Assembly (NCBI GenBank): GCA_030620095.1
Contig: JAUTXW010004707.1
Coordinates: forward strand, 744,001 to 808,000
Direction of reading: 5' to 3'
From: Kuschelorhynchus macadamiae
Taxonomy: Eukaryota > Arthropoda > Insecta > Coleoptera > Curculionidae
DNA: 64,000 nt
Shown: positions 22,413-35,569 of the stretch, piece after piece
Position numbering within the stretch: position 1 is the stretch's first letter
Layout of the letters: the number at the start of each line of letters is the position of its first letter
Program-made: the position numbers and the translations under genes
The notes under the pieces: generated by a model
What the model was told of the DNA's origin: nothing
Databases searched by the model: none
What the model saw: the letters and a program-made list of their open reading frames with translations, nothing else

Positions 22413-24926
22413 ATGTCGTCAGAAAACAGAAAACGATGTAGTTATTCTGAAGAAGTACTTCAAAAAGCTTTGGAAGAAGTTAGATGTGGAGCTGCCAAAA
22501 AATCTACAGCCAGAAAATACAACATTCCAAGGGCAACCCTACAGTTTCGATTGGGAGATGCATTCAAGAAAGTTGCCAAAGGACCACCCACTATACTATC
22601 TGAAGATGAAGAGACTAAGATAGTAAGCTGGATAATTGAAAGTCAAAAAAAAGGCTTCCCAAAAAGAAGAATTGATATTCAAGTCTCAGTACAACAATTT
22701 TTAAATGGTAATAAGAAAAAAACTCCATTTAAAGACAACTTTCCCGGAAACAAGTGGTTCAAATGTTTTCTCAGAAGGCACCCCCTTTTGACACGGAGAA
22801 AAGCAGAAGCAGTAACAGTAGCTTCCGCAAGTGTATGTGAACAAGATATAAGAAAGTGGTTCAACGACATTTATACTTATTTCCAGGAAAAGGGAATTCA
22901 GGATATTTTACAGGATCCAAGTAGGATCTTTAACGGGGACGAAACTAATTTTTATTATTGTCCTACTGATTTGGGAAAAGTTCTTGCTCCAAAAGGGACT
23001 AAGAATGTTTATGAGGTCGATCAGGGTGATGCGAAACAGAATTTAACTGTTATGTTTACGTTTTCTGCATCTGGAATAGTTACGCCGCCCATGATTATAT
23101 ATCCAAACAAAAGACTACCCCAATCTGTTAAGAATAGTGTTCCTAAAGAATGGAGTTATGCATTAACTGACAATGGATGGATGAAATCCGAAACATTTTT
23201 GTTTTACGTAGAGCACGTCTTATATCCTAGCCTAGTAAAAGCTGGCACGAACTTTCCAATAGTCTTGTTTGTCGACGGACATAAAACCCATGTTACCTAT
23301 GACGTAAGTACGCTATGTACCAGGTTGCAAATTATCTTAGTAGCATTGTACCCAAACGCGACTAGGATATTGCAACCAGCCGATGTAGCAAGCTTTAAAC
23401 CATTAAAGAACTTGTGGCGGTCTGGAGTGCTAGAATGGCTAAGACAACATCCATTTGCAAAGCTTGGCAAGCCTGATTTTGCACCCATTCTCAAACAGGC
23501 TGTAGATAACTTGTCCGAAATAGCAACTGCTAATGGTTTTAGAGCATGCGGAATATTTCCTTGGGATCCTAACGCCATCGATTATTCTAAATGTTTGGGA
23601 AAAAAAAAGGATAGCTCCATAGAAAAAACAAATGAAGTACCTCTTATAGAAACCATAGAAAGAACTCTAAATTTCCTTGGCTTTAAACAACTTATTGGAG
23701 AAGAAAAATACCAAGTACTCTCCAAATCAAATTTGATTATGGACGAAAATTTAAAACTTTTAAAAAAAGTTTATAATTATTTTACAGATATGGACGTTGA
23801 GAGCGAGGATATTTTTTCAGAATCTTTTACTATACTGGCAAATACTAACGAGCTTATATATACTGAGGAAGAGATAGCCGAAATGCCAATAGTGATTGAC
23901 GATGGCAGTTTGATTTTAAAGGAAATTGATGCGTTTGAAGAGAACGTTAGCATCGAAGAAGCAAATTATTGTGATCATGATATAAATTCCTTCAATACTA
24001 AAAATGCATTTGTTCAAAAAATAAATGAAACGGTCAAAATAGATAACTTTTTGCAAACTGCGAAAACACCAGAACGCAAAGGAAAAAGAGATATTAAAAG
24101 AACGTCATTTGTAATTTCTTCTACTGGCTTTAAAAAACAAGTAGAAGAGAAACAAGAAATAAAACGACAAGAAGAGCTGAAAACAGAAATTAAGAAACTA
24201 GAAAGACTCAAAAAACAAACACTAAAGAAACAAAACCAACCTAACCCGCGAAAAACAAATAAGAGAAAGAGGGACCAAGACCAACTTATTAAAGAAAATT
24301 TTGTAGAGAACAAGAAAAATGACTTTGCTTATAATAAAGATGTTGAGCAATTAGATCTTAAGAAAATAAAAAAGAATCTTCAACAAGGAATTGACAAAGA
24401 ACATCAAAAAGGGTTTAACAAAGTAATAAGTAACGATATAGTAAAGCAAAAGACAGAAAATATTATGGAAGAGAAAACAAAAGGCGATAAAAATGAAAAA
24501 GAAACAATAGCAGATCTCGATAAAATAGAAGTCGTCCAAAATGAAAAATGTAAAGAACAAAACAATATATGTGAACAAGACGGACATGAAGAGCTATCAA
24601 AAGTAGATGATGCTCAATATTTCAATTCTAAAAACATATTTTTTAAATCTCCTTACGATGAAGTAATAATAAGTCAGAAAAATATAAAGCCCAATACACA
24701 TGTTCGAAATTTATTTAAATCCCCAGCGAAAATATCATTGGGTTCAAAATCCAATATAGCAGCAGAAAACGGCTTATGCTTCATATGCCTTTACAATTTA
24801 AGTAAGATCAAAAAAGGCATTAGATGCCAAACGTGCAATAGGGAATACCATATTTCATGTCTTGAAAAAAAACTACTTTATTGCGACCTTTTTAGGTGTA
24901 CAACTTGTCTTTCAAAGACTAAATAG
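22413..24926 (+). CDS. pogo-family DD35D transposase with C-terminal PHD finger
   Basis: An intact 837-residue frame starts at ATG just after TTTTTAG. Residues about 1-60 form a Psq-type helix-turn-helix (KKSTARKYNIPRATLQFRLG). Residues about 60-140 fit a CENP-B-type HTH (WFKCFLRRHPLLTRRKAEAV). The DDE domain has Asp176 (IFNGDETNF), Asp288 (VLFVDGHKTH) and Asp324 (ILQPADVASFKPLK), with 35 residues between the last two. About residues 395-785 are long, Lys/Glu-rich and probably disordered or coiled. Residues 789-832 hold Cys-Xaa2-Cys, Cys-Xaa2-Cys, His813-Xaa2-Cys and Cys-Xaa2-Cys, a C4HC3 PHD-type finger (CFICLYN, CQTCNREYHISC). PHD fingers often read histone tails, so a targeting role is possible but only inferred. 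No stop or frameshift is present. Confidence 0.9.
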   Translation: MSSENRKRCSYSEEVLQKALEEVRCGAAKKSTARKYNIPRATLQFRLGDAFKKVAKGPPTILSEDEETKIVSWIIESQKKGFPKRRIDIQVSVQQFLNGNKKKTPFKDNFPGNKWFKCFLRRHPLLTRRKAEAVTVASASVCEQDIRKWFNDIYTYFQEKGIQDILQDPSRIFNGDETNFYYCPTDLGKVLAPKGTKNVYEVDQGDAKQNLTVMFTFSASGIVTPPMIIYPNKRLPQSVKNSVPKEWSYALTDNGWMKSETFLFYVEHVLYPSLVKAGTNFPIVLFVDGHKTHVTYDVSTLCTRLQIILVALYPNATRILQPADVASFKPLKNLWRSGVLEWLRQHPFAKLGKPDFAPILKQAVDNLSEIATANGFRACGIFPWDPNAIDYSKCLGKKKDSSIEKTNEVPLIETIERTLNFLGFKQLIGEEKYQVLSKSNLIMDENLKLLKKVYNYFTDMDVESEDIFSESFTILANTNELIYTEEEIAEMPIVIDDGSLILKEIDAFEENVSIEEANYCDHDINSFNTKNAFVQKINETVKIDNFLQTAKTPERKGKRDIKRTSFVISSTGFKKQVEEKQEIKRQEELKTEIKKLERLKKQTLKKQNQPNPRKTNKRKRDQDQLIKENFVENKKNDFAYNKDVEQLDLKKIKKNLQQGIDKEHQKGFNKVISNDIVKQKTENIMEEKTKGDKNEKETIADLDKIEVVQNEKCKEQNNICEQDGHEELSKVDDAQYFNSKNIFFKSPYDEVIISQKNIKPNTHVRNLFKSPAKISLGSKSNIAAENGLCFICLYNLSKIKKGIRCQTCNREYHISCLEKKLLYCDLFRCTTCLSKTK

Positions 24927-25338
24927 TATTGCTAATTGTAATAAACTTTTTGAGTACCTGTACAAACTTAAAGTTCCTTGGACATCTGTCTACCTTCTTA
25001 GATTAACGTTATAAGAATAAGTACAAGATTAAGATTTATGTGAATTTCTAAATAAGTAGATTTTAATTAGACATTTTAGTTTTTGATATTTACTTATAGG
25101 TAGACACCTAGTTAAATTAGATTTTAGTTTGTGTTGTTTTTTTCTTACCTCTCGTTCCAAATGTTATTTTCGATACATTTTTCACATTAGAATAATTATT
25201 TTTATGTTTCAAAATTATACATTTTTTGTAGATCAACTAATTTTTTAAATAAAACAGGTTCTAAATTTATTCTAATTGTTTTTTAATACTTTAACAAAAA
25301 TACAACTTGCATGGGAGCAAATTAAAAAAAAAACAATA

Positions 25339-25595
25339 GTGCCAATAATTGGGTTACATGTGGGTGCCAATAATTGGGCAAAGGGTGCCAATCATTGGGC
25401 AATTGGTTATTTCTTTAGTTTTCTCCAAATATAAAGAAAAATGCTTTTTTGATTTCAATATTTGATATATTTCTCAATAATAATATCTTTACGGATCAAA
25501 AAATTGCAGCTCAACATAAAAATGAGTAATCCCAAGCCTCAAAAACTAAAGCCAAAGAGAAAATTTCTCTTAAGGTGCCAATAATTGGGTAGTTT
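25339..25595. repeat. Right subterminal GTGCCAATAATTGGG repeats of the pogo element
   Basis: Four copies: GTGCCAATAATTGGG at about 25341 and 25366, GTGCCAATCATTGGG at about 25386 and GTGCCAATAATTGGG at about 25576. They mirror the left-end repeats and share a CCAAT-N-ATTGG core. Confidence 0.75.
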
Positions 25596-25606
25596 ACCCT
25601 ATATAT

Positions 25607-26901
25607 ATCCAAAAATGCAAAATTATGGAATATTAAAAAACCTAGGTTAAGTTCAAGCTTCGATATTTTTCTTATTAATAGATCGATTTAAATTTTTTTT
25701 TTGCTATTTGAAAGATCATTCCTTGAGAGAAGTTGAATCTGGTTTCTCTCTCTGTATTAGTTACTACATAACCTATTAATTACTGTAATCATATTGGTAT
25801 AACTCCGTGTTTTATGAAAAAACCATATTTTTGCAAAGCATAGTTGTATTGCTAGGAAACACTTGGTTTTTATTAACTAACCCCTTATTAGCTTTTTGCG
25901 ATTAATGCAAAGGTATCCACGCAAGGCGCATAAAAGCTTATAACACGATAAACATTCATACAGAGTAAAAAGAAAATACATTCCAACCTTTTTTTGCATA
26001 AACTTACCGTCATAAAATAAAAGACTCGTAAAAGCACGTTAACACCTTCAATTCATTACAGGTATGTCTTACTTTTGACAAACATTTTTGGCAGGGTGAT
26101 ATGAAAACTTCAAAGTTTGATAAAGTAAAATAAAGAGATTTATTACTCCTTATGACTATGTTTATGCTAGGGACCTGCATGAGCAAGGAAGAACCCAGGC
26201 CGATATTGCCACATTTTTGGGAAAAAGTCAAAGTTTTATTTCAAAAATTCTGGGGAACGAACACGGGAAATGCGGGACAAGGAAGAAAAAGATTTTGAAG
26301 TAGATGTATGTCCAGTGTTAAACATCAGTTGGAATTTGCTGCTGTTCACGAGATTCGTTAAAGTAAACAAATAGTATTAAGATCGTCTGAAGCTATATGA
26401 AGCCGTTATCGGTCTCAAACTTCTACCCCAAAATCGATCGCTGTCAATCAGTTATTAATGCAAGAGGGGGAAATATGCGTTTTTAATGTTTGTTGTAATT
26501 TTCTCTACTGATCATTTTTATTTTGTTACTATGTAATTAAATTTAGATCAATGTTGTAGCTTCGAATTTTTTCCTTTTTACCCTGTATGAATATTTACCG
26601 AAAGTTATTAATATTATGTAGGTATGTATGGTTAAGTAGTAACTAAAACAGAGAGATAAACCAGATTTCAACTTCTCTCCTTTTCCACAGATTCGGTTTA
26701 AAAGTAGTCAATTTGACATTACTCCGTACTTGTTGACTTTCCCAGTATATTAATAATTTTTTTATTCTTTCCAATGGCGCCTATTATTAAACAAGGAATG
26801 ATCTTTCAAAACATTTAAATCCATCTATTAATAAGAAAACGCTTGAAGCTTCAACTTGACCTATGCTTTTAATATTCCATAATGTTGAAACGAAGCGTGT
26901 A
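25607..26901 (+). mobile_element. Decayed Tc1-like element with long inverted repeats
   Basis: The left arm (25617-about 25800) and right arm (about 26630-26885) share, inverted, ATTATGGAATATTAAAA, TTTCTTATTAATAGAT, GAAAGATCATTCCTTG and CTCTCTGT-TTAGTTACTAC. It starts 6 bp after the pogo right end. The core contains only a helix-turn-helix scrap of a transposase. Terminal bases are eroded, so exact limits are uncertain. Confidence 0.65.
26148..26280 (+). pseudogene. Tc1-like helix-turn-helix fragment
   Basis: Reads VYARDLHEQGRTQADIATFL then GKSQSFISKIL. The pattern L-x-x-G-x-(T/S)-x-x-x-I-A-x-x-(L/V)-x-x-S-x-S-x-(V/I) is the first paired-like HTH of Tc1 transposases. The catalytic domain is absent. 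Confidence 0.6.
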
Positions 26902-27371
26902 TATATAGGTACATAATTTTAATATTTTAATGTTCTTTTTGCCTCACACATTAGCTTAAAATTTAAAAAATTATTACCGTTTATCGATCAAAAACGTGAC
27001 AATTCAACATGATGCACAAATTATCTGCAATTAAGTACTCTTAGGAGGCTTAATCAATGCTTTCTGTATTTTTGCCTTGACAAAAACTACATTTAGTGCT
27101 TTCAAGATTATTTTTACCTATTTTTGTCAGTAATGTGATGTATATATTTATAATATGAAAGTACTTATTTGTGTTTATGTACTCATGTATCCTAAACTTT
27201 AGATGGAATAATCTTAGATAAATGTATTTCAATAATTATATTTACTATAATTTATACTTCATCATCTACTGTCTCGATACCAGCAAAGTTGTTGTTTAGG
27301 GACTTAATAATTGTAACATTAAGTGATAAGATAACTGTAGGCAAAGGAACGTAGTACCTATGTCATATATA
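26902..27371. other. AT-rich spacer, nothing recognised
   Basis: Unique-looking AT-rich DNA between the decayed Tc1 element and the mariner at 27374. No splice-bounded island and no transposon ends were found. Confidence 0.4.
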
Positions 27372-27373
27372 TA

Positions 27374-30370
<2,997 letters not shown>

Positions 30371-30568
30371 ACAAACAGGTATCTATTAACTATCTAAAAT
30401 TGCTCCAGTTGTTATAACACCTTCTGTATAAATCTTATTTTATATAAATATTCTGTAGCCATGTTTAAATACTTATTCTTCTTCTACAATATCTCTCAAA
30501 AGTGAACCAAAATTCACACTGATCATGTTTAACCGATTTTTTAATATTTGTGATGTTATACGTACAAC

Positions 30569-30695
30569 CTCAATCGGGATTCAGGTGGTGGAGTCGGAGG
30601 GGACGGTGGCGTGGGAGGAGTGCCGGGGAAACATGGAGGTGGGGTCAAGGGCGGAGGGGATGCGTAGACGTCTAGATCTTCCAGCATATCTTGTT
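30569..30695 (-). CDS. Host gene exon 7 of those visible (Pro-rich)
   Basis: Preceded by ATTCTTAG at 30696. Two bases (AA) complete the Glu codon begun in the exon at 31594; 41 codons follow; AG is left over for the next exon. Product: QDMLEDLDVYASPPPLTPPP, CFPGTPPTPPSPPTPPPESR, L. The donor reads AG|GTTGTA, a weak but legal GT site, and is the only one that keeps the phase to the 13924 exon. GC content is sharply above the flanks. Confidence 0.72.
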
Positions 30696-31593
30696 CTAAG
30701 AATAATTTAACCATTAGTTAAACTATGTGTATCAAGTTATAATCAAAAACCCTGTAGACGGTGTCTCATCATAAATTGACCACCCCATTATTTCGGTAAA
30801 TATTGAGAATCTAAAAAAGAGTTAAATGCGAAAAAGTTTTATGAATTTTTCTGAAATTTTATTTAATTTAGCTTTTGTGTATACAGGGTTTTTAGTTCAA
30901 GCAACGACTCTGTTAATCTAAATAGAACATCCTACATTGTGTTCATTTTCGAATTCTGCGTAACATTCTAGGTCGATTTGGTAATATGTCCTATACCTAA
31001 ATTCATTTGTGACATTTTGCAGATTTTGTTAAGTTTTAAAATCTGTTTTTTTAGATCCATATTTAATTATAAAAATGAATATTTAAAAAAAAAAAAAGTA
31101 AACTATAAAATAATAATAATATAAAATTATTTTTTTAATTAAGAATTAAAATATAATAGCTTATTTAAAAAATAATTTTAGTGTCGTATTAAAGAATATT
31201 AGGTAAATAATAAATCTTTCACTTAGCCGGTTTGCACAAAACTAAAGAATTTTTAAACTTTCAATTTAGTATACTTATTTAGTAACTTTACACAAGTTTT
31301 TATTAAAATGCATTAACCACAATTAAACTTATGATAAAATCTCTGATGGTAACTTAAAAATGAAGTAATTGGTTTTTTTGTTTTGATTGAACCAATAGAT
31401 ATTTGGGACTTCAAAAACGCAATTTTTTTACAAAAATTTACTTGGTGATCCCATCCCCCAAGGTTATAGGAAAAAAACCGAGAAGAAGACCAGTTTGTTT
31501 TTCACGAAAATGTCGGTTAGATTGACTTCTGGTGGTAATTTGAAGAAAGCTTTTTTTTAAATCTCCTTCTTAAGGTTTTATTGTAAATCTTAC
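30696..31593. other. Short intron with mariner-end and MITE scraps
   Basis: Contains TATACAGGGTTTTTAG near 30881 and a half MITE starting TAGCCGGTTTGCACAAAACT near 31226 (see 9617-9765). No coding was recognised. Confidence 0.45.
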
Positions 31594-31722
31594 CGATCAT
31601 CCGCGGAGTCGCAGGTTCTTCCAGAGGGTAATCTTCAGGGTCAAAGAACATATCTTCCAAGATCCTTTGTTCTACCCCTGCTTGATCCATCTCAGGTATC
31701 TCACAAGGCTCGCATATACCAG
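31594..31722 (-). CDS. Host gene exon 6 of those visible (acidic)
   Basis: Bounded by CTTTTAG at 31723 and GGTAAG at 31593. Two bases complete the Ala codon from the exon at 34846, then 42 codons, ending one base into a codon. Product: GICEPCEIPEMDQAGVEQRI, LEDMFFDPEDYPLEEPATPR, MI. It is a phase 1-1 cassette like its two upstream neighbours, so these exons could be skipped or included without breaking the frame. No domain is recognised. Confidence 0.75.
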
Positions 31723-31854
31723 CTAAAAGTTAAGGAAAGGTAAAATATCATTAAAAGGTGCTTAGCTGCATTTGAACTAAATTAAATGAGAGATTGGCCA
31801 GGTGCTCGAAATGATCCGACAGGAGCCAGCAGAAAAGAATTTGGACAGACATAC

Positions 31855-32490
31855 AGGGCGTTTTTTAATTGGTAACTGAAAATGCAGGATGTATATTTTG
31901 GGCTCATTCTAGGGCTAAAAGGTGATATAAACATGTTCGGTAAGGGGTTTGTTTTTGAGAAACAGGGTTTTTTCTAGGTCACAGGCCCACCCTAATTTTT
32001 ACTGCGACATTACTAGCTATTCTTACAATAAAATCATTAATTAATTTAGCAAAATATACAGTCATGCCTGGTCTTGGCATGGAACACAGGAAAAAATAGT
32101 AAAATTGTAATATTATGCATTATAACCTTGAAATTAGGCAGGCATGAATAGACATTCTGCTAAATTATTTCTAAATGGTACAAAATATTCAAAAAATCTG
32201 AGACCTAAAAATTACAGAACAGAATAAGGAATTTAAATTTGTTATAAAAACGACCGTAAAAATTTCGGGCGTTGAGGTAACAGTGGCCGCGATCTAGGAA
32301 AAATTAACAACCTGTAGATTTTTCAAAAACGTATTATGGCTATTTTGTATCCATTGCTTACAAAGTACTGTGCGTCAAATTTAAATGATTTATCTTTGGA
32401 AAAGAACGAGATTCATAGAATTTCAATGGAAATCGTTTAGCCATATAACATGTTATACAAAAAACTGTTAGAATTTTATGTAAAATTTCA
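31855..32490. repeat. Interspersed repeat copy (partner at 7790-8240)
   Basis: Starts at ACATACAGGGCGTTTTTTAA and shares ordered blocks with 7790-8240, including TTACAGAACAGAATAAG and GATTTATCTTT. The CAGGGCG start suggests a TA-target element end. No gene inside. Confidence 0.5.
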
Positions 32491-32689
32491 AAATCGAGTC
32501 AAATATAGGGTGTCCTATTTAAAAAAATAAAACTTTTAGTTGCCCTACTTTTTTGACGCACCCCGTATAATTTAAAATATTTTTAAAATTAGCACGACTT
32601 ACATATATATCCCACAGCATAAACAGTTTGTTTCCAGATTTTACCTGTTCGACGTAAATTTACTTTTCCCATCGTTGGCTCACCCTGTA

Positions 32690-33000
32690 CCTCAAAGCCT
32701 GTTACTCACTATTCGTCCATTCGTTCAGTCGTCCGCATAGTGTGGACGGTCCAGTTCATCCGTTCGTTTCGTGGCGGGGCGTTTCGGTCTTTTGGGCGGG
32801 TAATCAAGTAAGCTTTGACCTCGGCAAACTATTGGTTCGAATTAAATCTTTTGTTTTTTTTTATGTATTTTCAAACCCTGAAGGCACATGAAATCTATGT
32901 GAACGTATTAAATAAAATTGTGGTGGTTCACTCATATGAATGGACGAATCGAACTGACTCACGACGAATTGAGCTGAATAGTGAATAGCGGGCTTAAGCC
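32690..33000. mobile_element. Probable MITE with CACTATTC inverted ends
   Basis: The left side has CTCACTATTCGTCCATTCGTTC; facing it, the right side complemented has TTCACTATTCAGCTCAATTCG and TTCGTCCATTCA. The inverted match is imperfect. The centre contains a GC-rich patch (CGTGGCGGGGCGTTTCGG) without coding features. Confidence 0.45.
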
Positions 33001-33149
33001 AAATTTTCAAAATAATTTTGTGAATAATGTCTTATATACCTATAATGAGCCACTAAATATGGCGCACCCTGTATGCTGCGTGACACAAATAAGTGGCTTA
33101 CCTTTAACTTTTTTCTTACCGTGACAGCGTTATCATATATTTTTTTTTA

Positions 33150-33870
33150 TTTCTGAATTTCTGCTACTCTCTTTTGATTTTTCAATGTGGCCTTTAATTT
33201 TAACTACTTCTGAAGATATCCGTAAAAAGCTGAAAAATCCTTATTTTCCTTTCTATTTTTTAAGGCTTCATTTGAAGATATATTACAAAATAAATTTTGT
33301 ACCTTTATAATTACTTTCACCACTCTACAATATGGTTCACTTAGATTTAAAATTCGACTTTTCGTCTTTGAGGTTTCATCATCAATTTACTTTTTCAATA
33401 CGAATCAGGATTTTTGATTTGGTTTTTTTTACAAGTTTTTGTCCTCTCAAAACCAATGATGCAACGCACTCATACGTTTATAGTACCTAAAATTGTCCTT
33501 TGGTAATTTGGCAAAATTCTGGTTTTTCCGTCTCTCTCATTATCCTTTATAAAAAAATCATAAATCTCCTGTTCGAATATTAAGTGTGATACATAGTTGG
33601 TTTGAAGAGGTCGAAAGCTTCTCAAAAATGAAACAAAAAGGTCAGAATTTAAAAGTGAAGTTGATGATGAGGCCTTAAAGACGAAACGCAGGGGATTTTA
33701 GTTCTAAGTGCATTGGCTTGTAGAGGAGGAAAAGTGACTACAACGATGTAAAATTTATTTTGTAATATCTCTTTAAATGCAGACCGAAAAAAATAAAAAG
33801 CAGTGACGATTTTCGGTCTTTCACGGATACTTTTGAAAGTAGTAGGAATTTTCAAACTTTGTCTACCGCA
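33150..33870. mobile_element. Non-autonomous mariner-like MITE with about 240-bp inverted arms
   Basis: The left arm (about 33205-33400) and right arm (about 33650-33850) are inverted: ACTTCTGAAGATATCCGTAA faces TACGGATACTTTTGAAAGT-type sequence; AGATATATTACAAAATAAAT faces ATTTATTTTGTAATATCT; TTTCATCATCAA faces TTGATGATGAGG. The arms follow the same block order as the arms of the two mariners at 18.3 and 27.4 kb, but there is no transposase. Confidence 0.65.
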
Positions 33871-34018
33871 TATTATTCGACAATAAATTGCACAACTTTG
33901 CCCTCTTTAACCAACCTCGTATCCCTTACGATTTGCACCTTGCATATGCGCGCTTTATAATATCAGGAAAAAAGTATATATGTTATCATTGTATAATAAG
34001 ATATCCTATTATACAATC

Positions 34019-34019
<1 letters not shown>

Positions 34020-34079
<60 letters not shown>
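34020..34079. repeat. (TA)n microsatellite
   Basis: About 29 TA units, about 150 bp past the right arm of the 33-kb MITE. Confidence 0.95.
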
Positions 34080-34081
<2 letters not shown>

Positions 34082-34309
34082 AAGTAATTAGAAATACGTT
34101 GACAACATGGAAGAAAATTTTATTTTTCACTTTTTAGTAAATTTTTTTTAAGTTGATTTTATTTTCTTTTTGGTAAATTCTAAATCAAATATTTAAGGCC
34201 GAAATGAAATATGCAGTCATAGACACATTCAACTGAGTACTGCCAAAAAAAAAGAGGCGAAAATATCCTTTTTTCTTATTAAAAATGATGGTTTTGTGCT
34301 TGATTACAT

Positions 34310-34376
34310 TTGGCCGAATCCTCCCTATCTCTAAGTATCATTCAGCCAGAATAGGGGAGGATCCAGCCATAGGGCG
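34310..34376. repeat. Short inverted repeat / hairpin
   Basis: GGCCGAATCCTCCCTAT faces ATAGGGGAGGATCCAGCC around a loop of about 22 bases. It may be a tiny MITE or chance hairpin. Confidence 0.45.
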
Positions 34377-34845
34377 TAACTAAAAGAATCCATGGAAGTA
34401 AAATCAGAAAATCTCTATAATAGTCAGCTTTAATCGTAACTAAACATAAAATAAAACATAAGGTCTATTTGTCAAAAAACTATATGCTCGAATTCATTGG
34501 AAAAAAAATTTGTTTATTAGCAAACTTTAATCGTGAATTAACGTCAAGTAAAAGAAAAATGCAGAAATGAATCTGCTTCGTCAAAAAACGACACTAAATG
34601 AGATGCCTTTTACTAAATTTTTTCTAAATCATATCGTCACGGCGTATCAAATAAGAACAAAAGTAAAACTCTCTTTTTCTAGAAAATAACAGACGCTATT
34701 TCTCATATTGCTGGTGGAATACTTGACAACCTAAGTAAGTAATCAAGTAATCCCTTTCTCCCCCCGACATGTACTTTATTTCTTAAAATATTTAATTTTA
34801 TACCTGCAATTTTACTTTCCTACGAGCTATTAATCTTATGATTAC

Positions 34846-34923
34846 CTTCTTCTCTCCAGCTGTCAGACAGTGGTTCTGGAGACTGATATCCTGCAGCTTC
34901 GAAAAATTCATCTTGGTCTTCTT
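34846..34923 (-). CDS. Host gene exon 5 of those visible (acidic, 78 nt)
   Basis: Bounded by TTGTAG at 34924 and GTAATC at 34845. Two bases complete a Glu codon, 25 codons follow, one base remains: a phase 1-1 cassette. Product: EDQDEFFEAAGYQSPEPLSD, SWREE. The phase matches both neighbours. Confidence 0.72.
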
Positions 34924-35569
34924 CTACAAATAAAACAAAATATCAAATTTATCTCTTCGTTGATTTTGATATAGTGAAGAAAATAACTAAGCATCAGTTT
35001 ACAGGAATATTCGTTAAAAATTTAATAGGGATAGCGAATTTTTGCAAACATTATTATTATGTTATATAATTATAATAATCTTCCTCAATCAAAGTTATCG
35101 AACTAGGACATTTCATAAAATTACTTTACAGTGCGTTTACTTTACCTTGTCCTAATGATTTCGAAAACATAATGAATGTAGGTACACTGCTCAAGATTTC
35201 TTTTTATCATGACAAAACTCATAATATACACTCGGCGAAAAAAGTTAGGGTCCAAACAACCCCGAGGTTTTTGGACTATATCTATATTTAGCTATATTAA
35301 AACATAGTCTATTTTTTGTAGAGTATTCAGGAGAAAAGCATTAGGCTTGAAATATATTTTTTCACAAATTAAAGCCCAAATGCAGCACGTAGAGGATACA
35401 TGCAACGTTATCCGGATCGCTGGGTTCCTTCTAACAAAATATTTTGGAGAACCAAGAATCCTTAGAAAAAGAGGTTCATAGAATCTCAAAAAAGAAGATA
35501 TTAATGTTCCAGTGCTAACAAAAGTTAATTAAAATAATATTCTAACATATTTTGAGGAAAACCCTATGA

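Larger units (their letters stand above)
21220..25599 (+). mobile_element. pogo-family transposon, apparently complete
   Basis: Ends GGGTAAACAGCCCTAAT and, complemented, GGGTAAACTACCCAATTATT, each next to TA (21218-21219 and 25600-25601). Length is 4380 bp. Both subterminal zones carry copies of GGTGCCAA-(T/C)-ATTGG. It encodes one long intact transposase. Complete ends, clean TA duplication and an open frame suggest recent activity. The family assignment rests on the DDxD catalytic domain with CENP-B-type DNA binding. Confidence 0.9.

Noticed and set aside
23297..24587. Minus-strand open frames within the pogo transposase
   Set aside because: Shadows of the real plus-strand gene caused by its Lys/Glu-rich codons.
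22413..24926. Domesticated host gene rather than a transposon
   Set aside because: Matching inverted ends, TA duplications and subterminal repeats show it is still inside a complete transposon.
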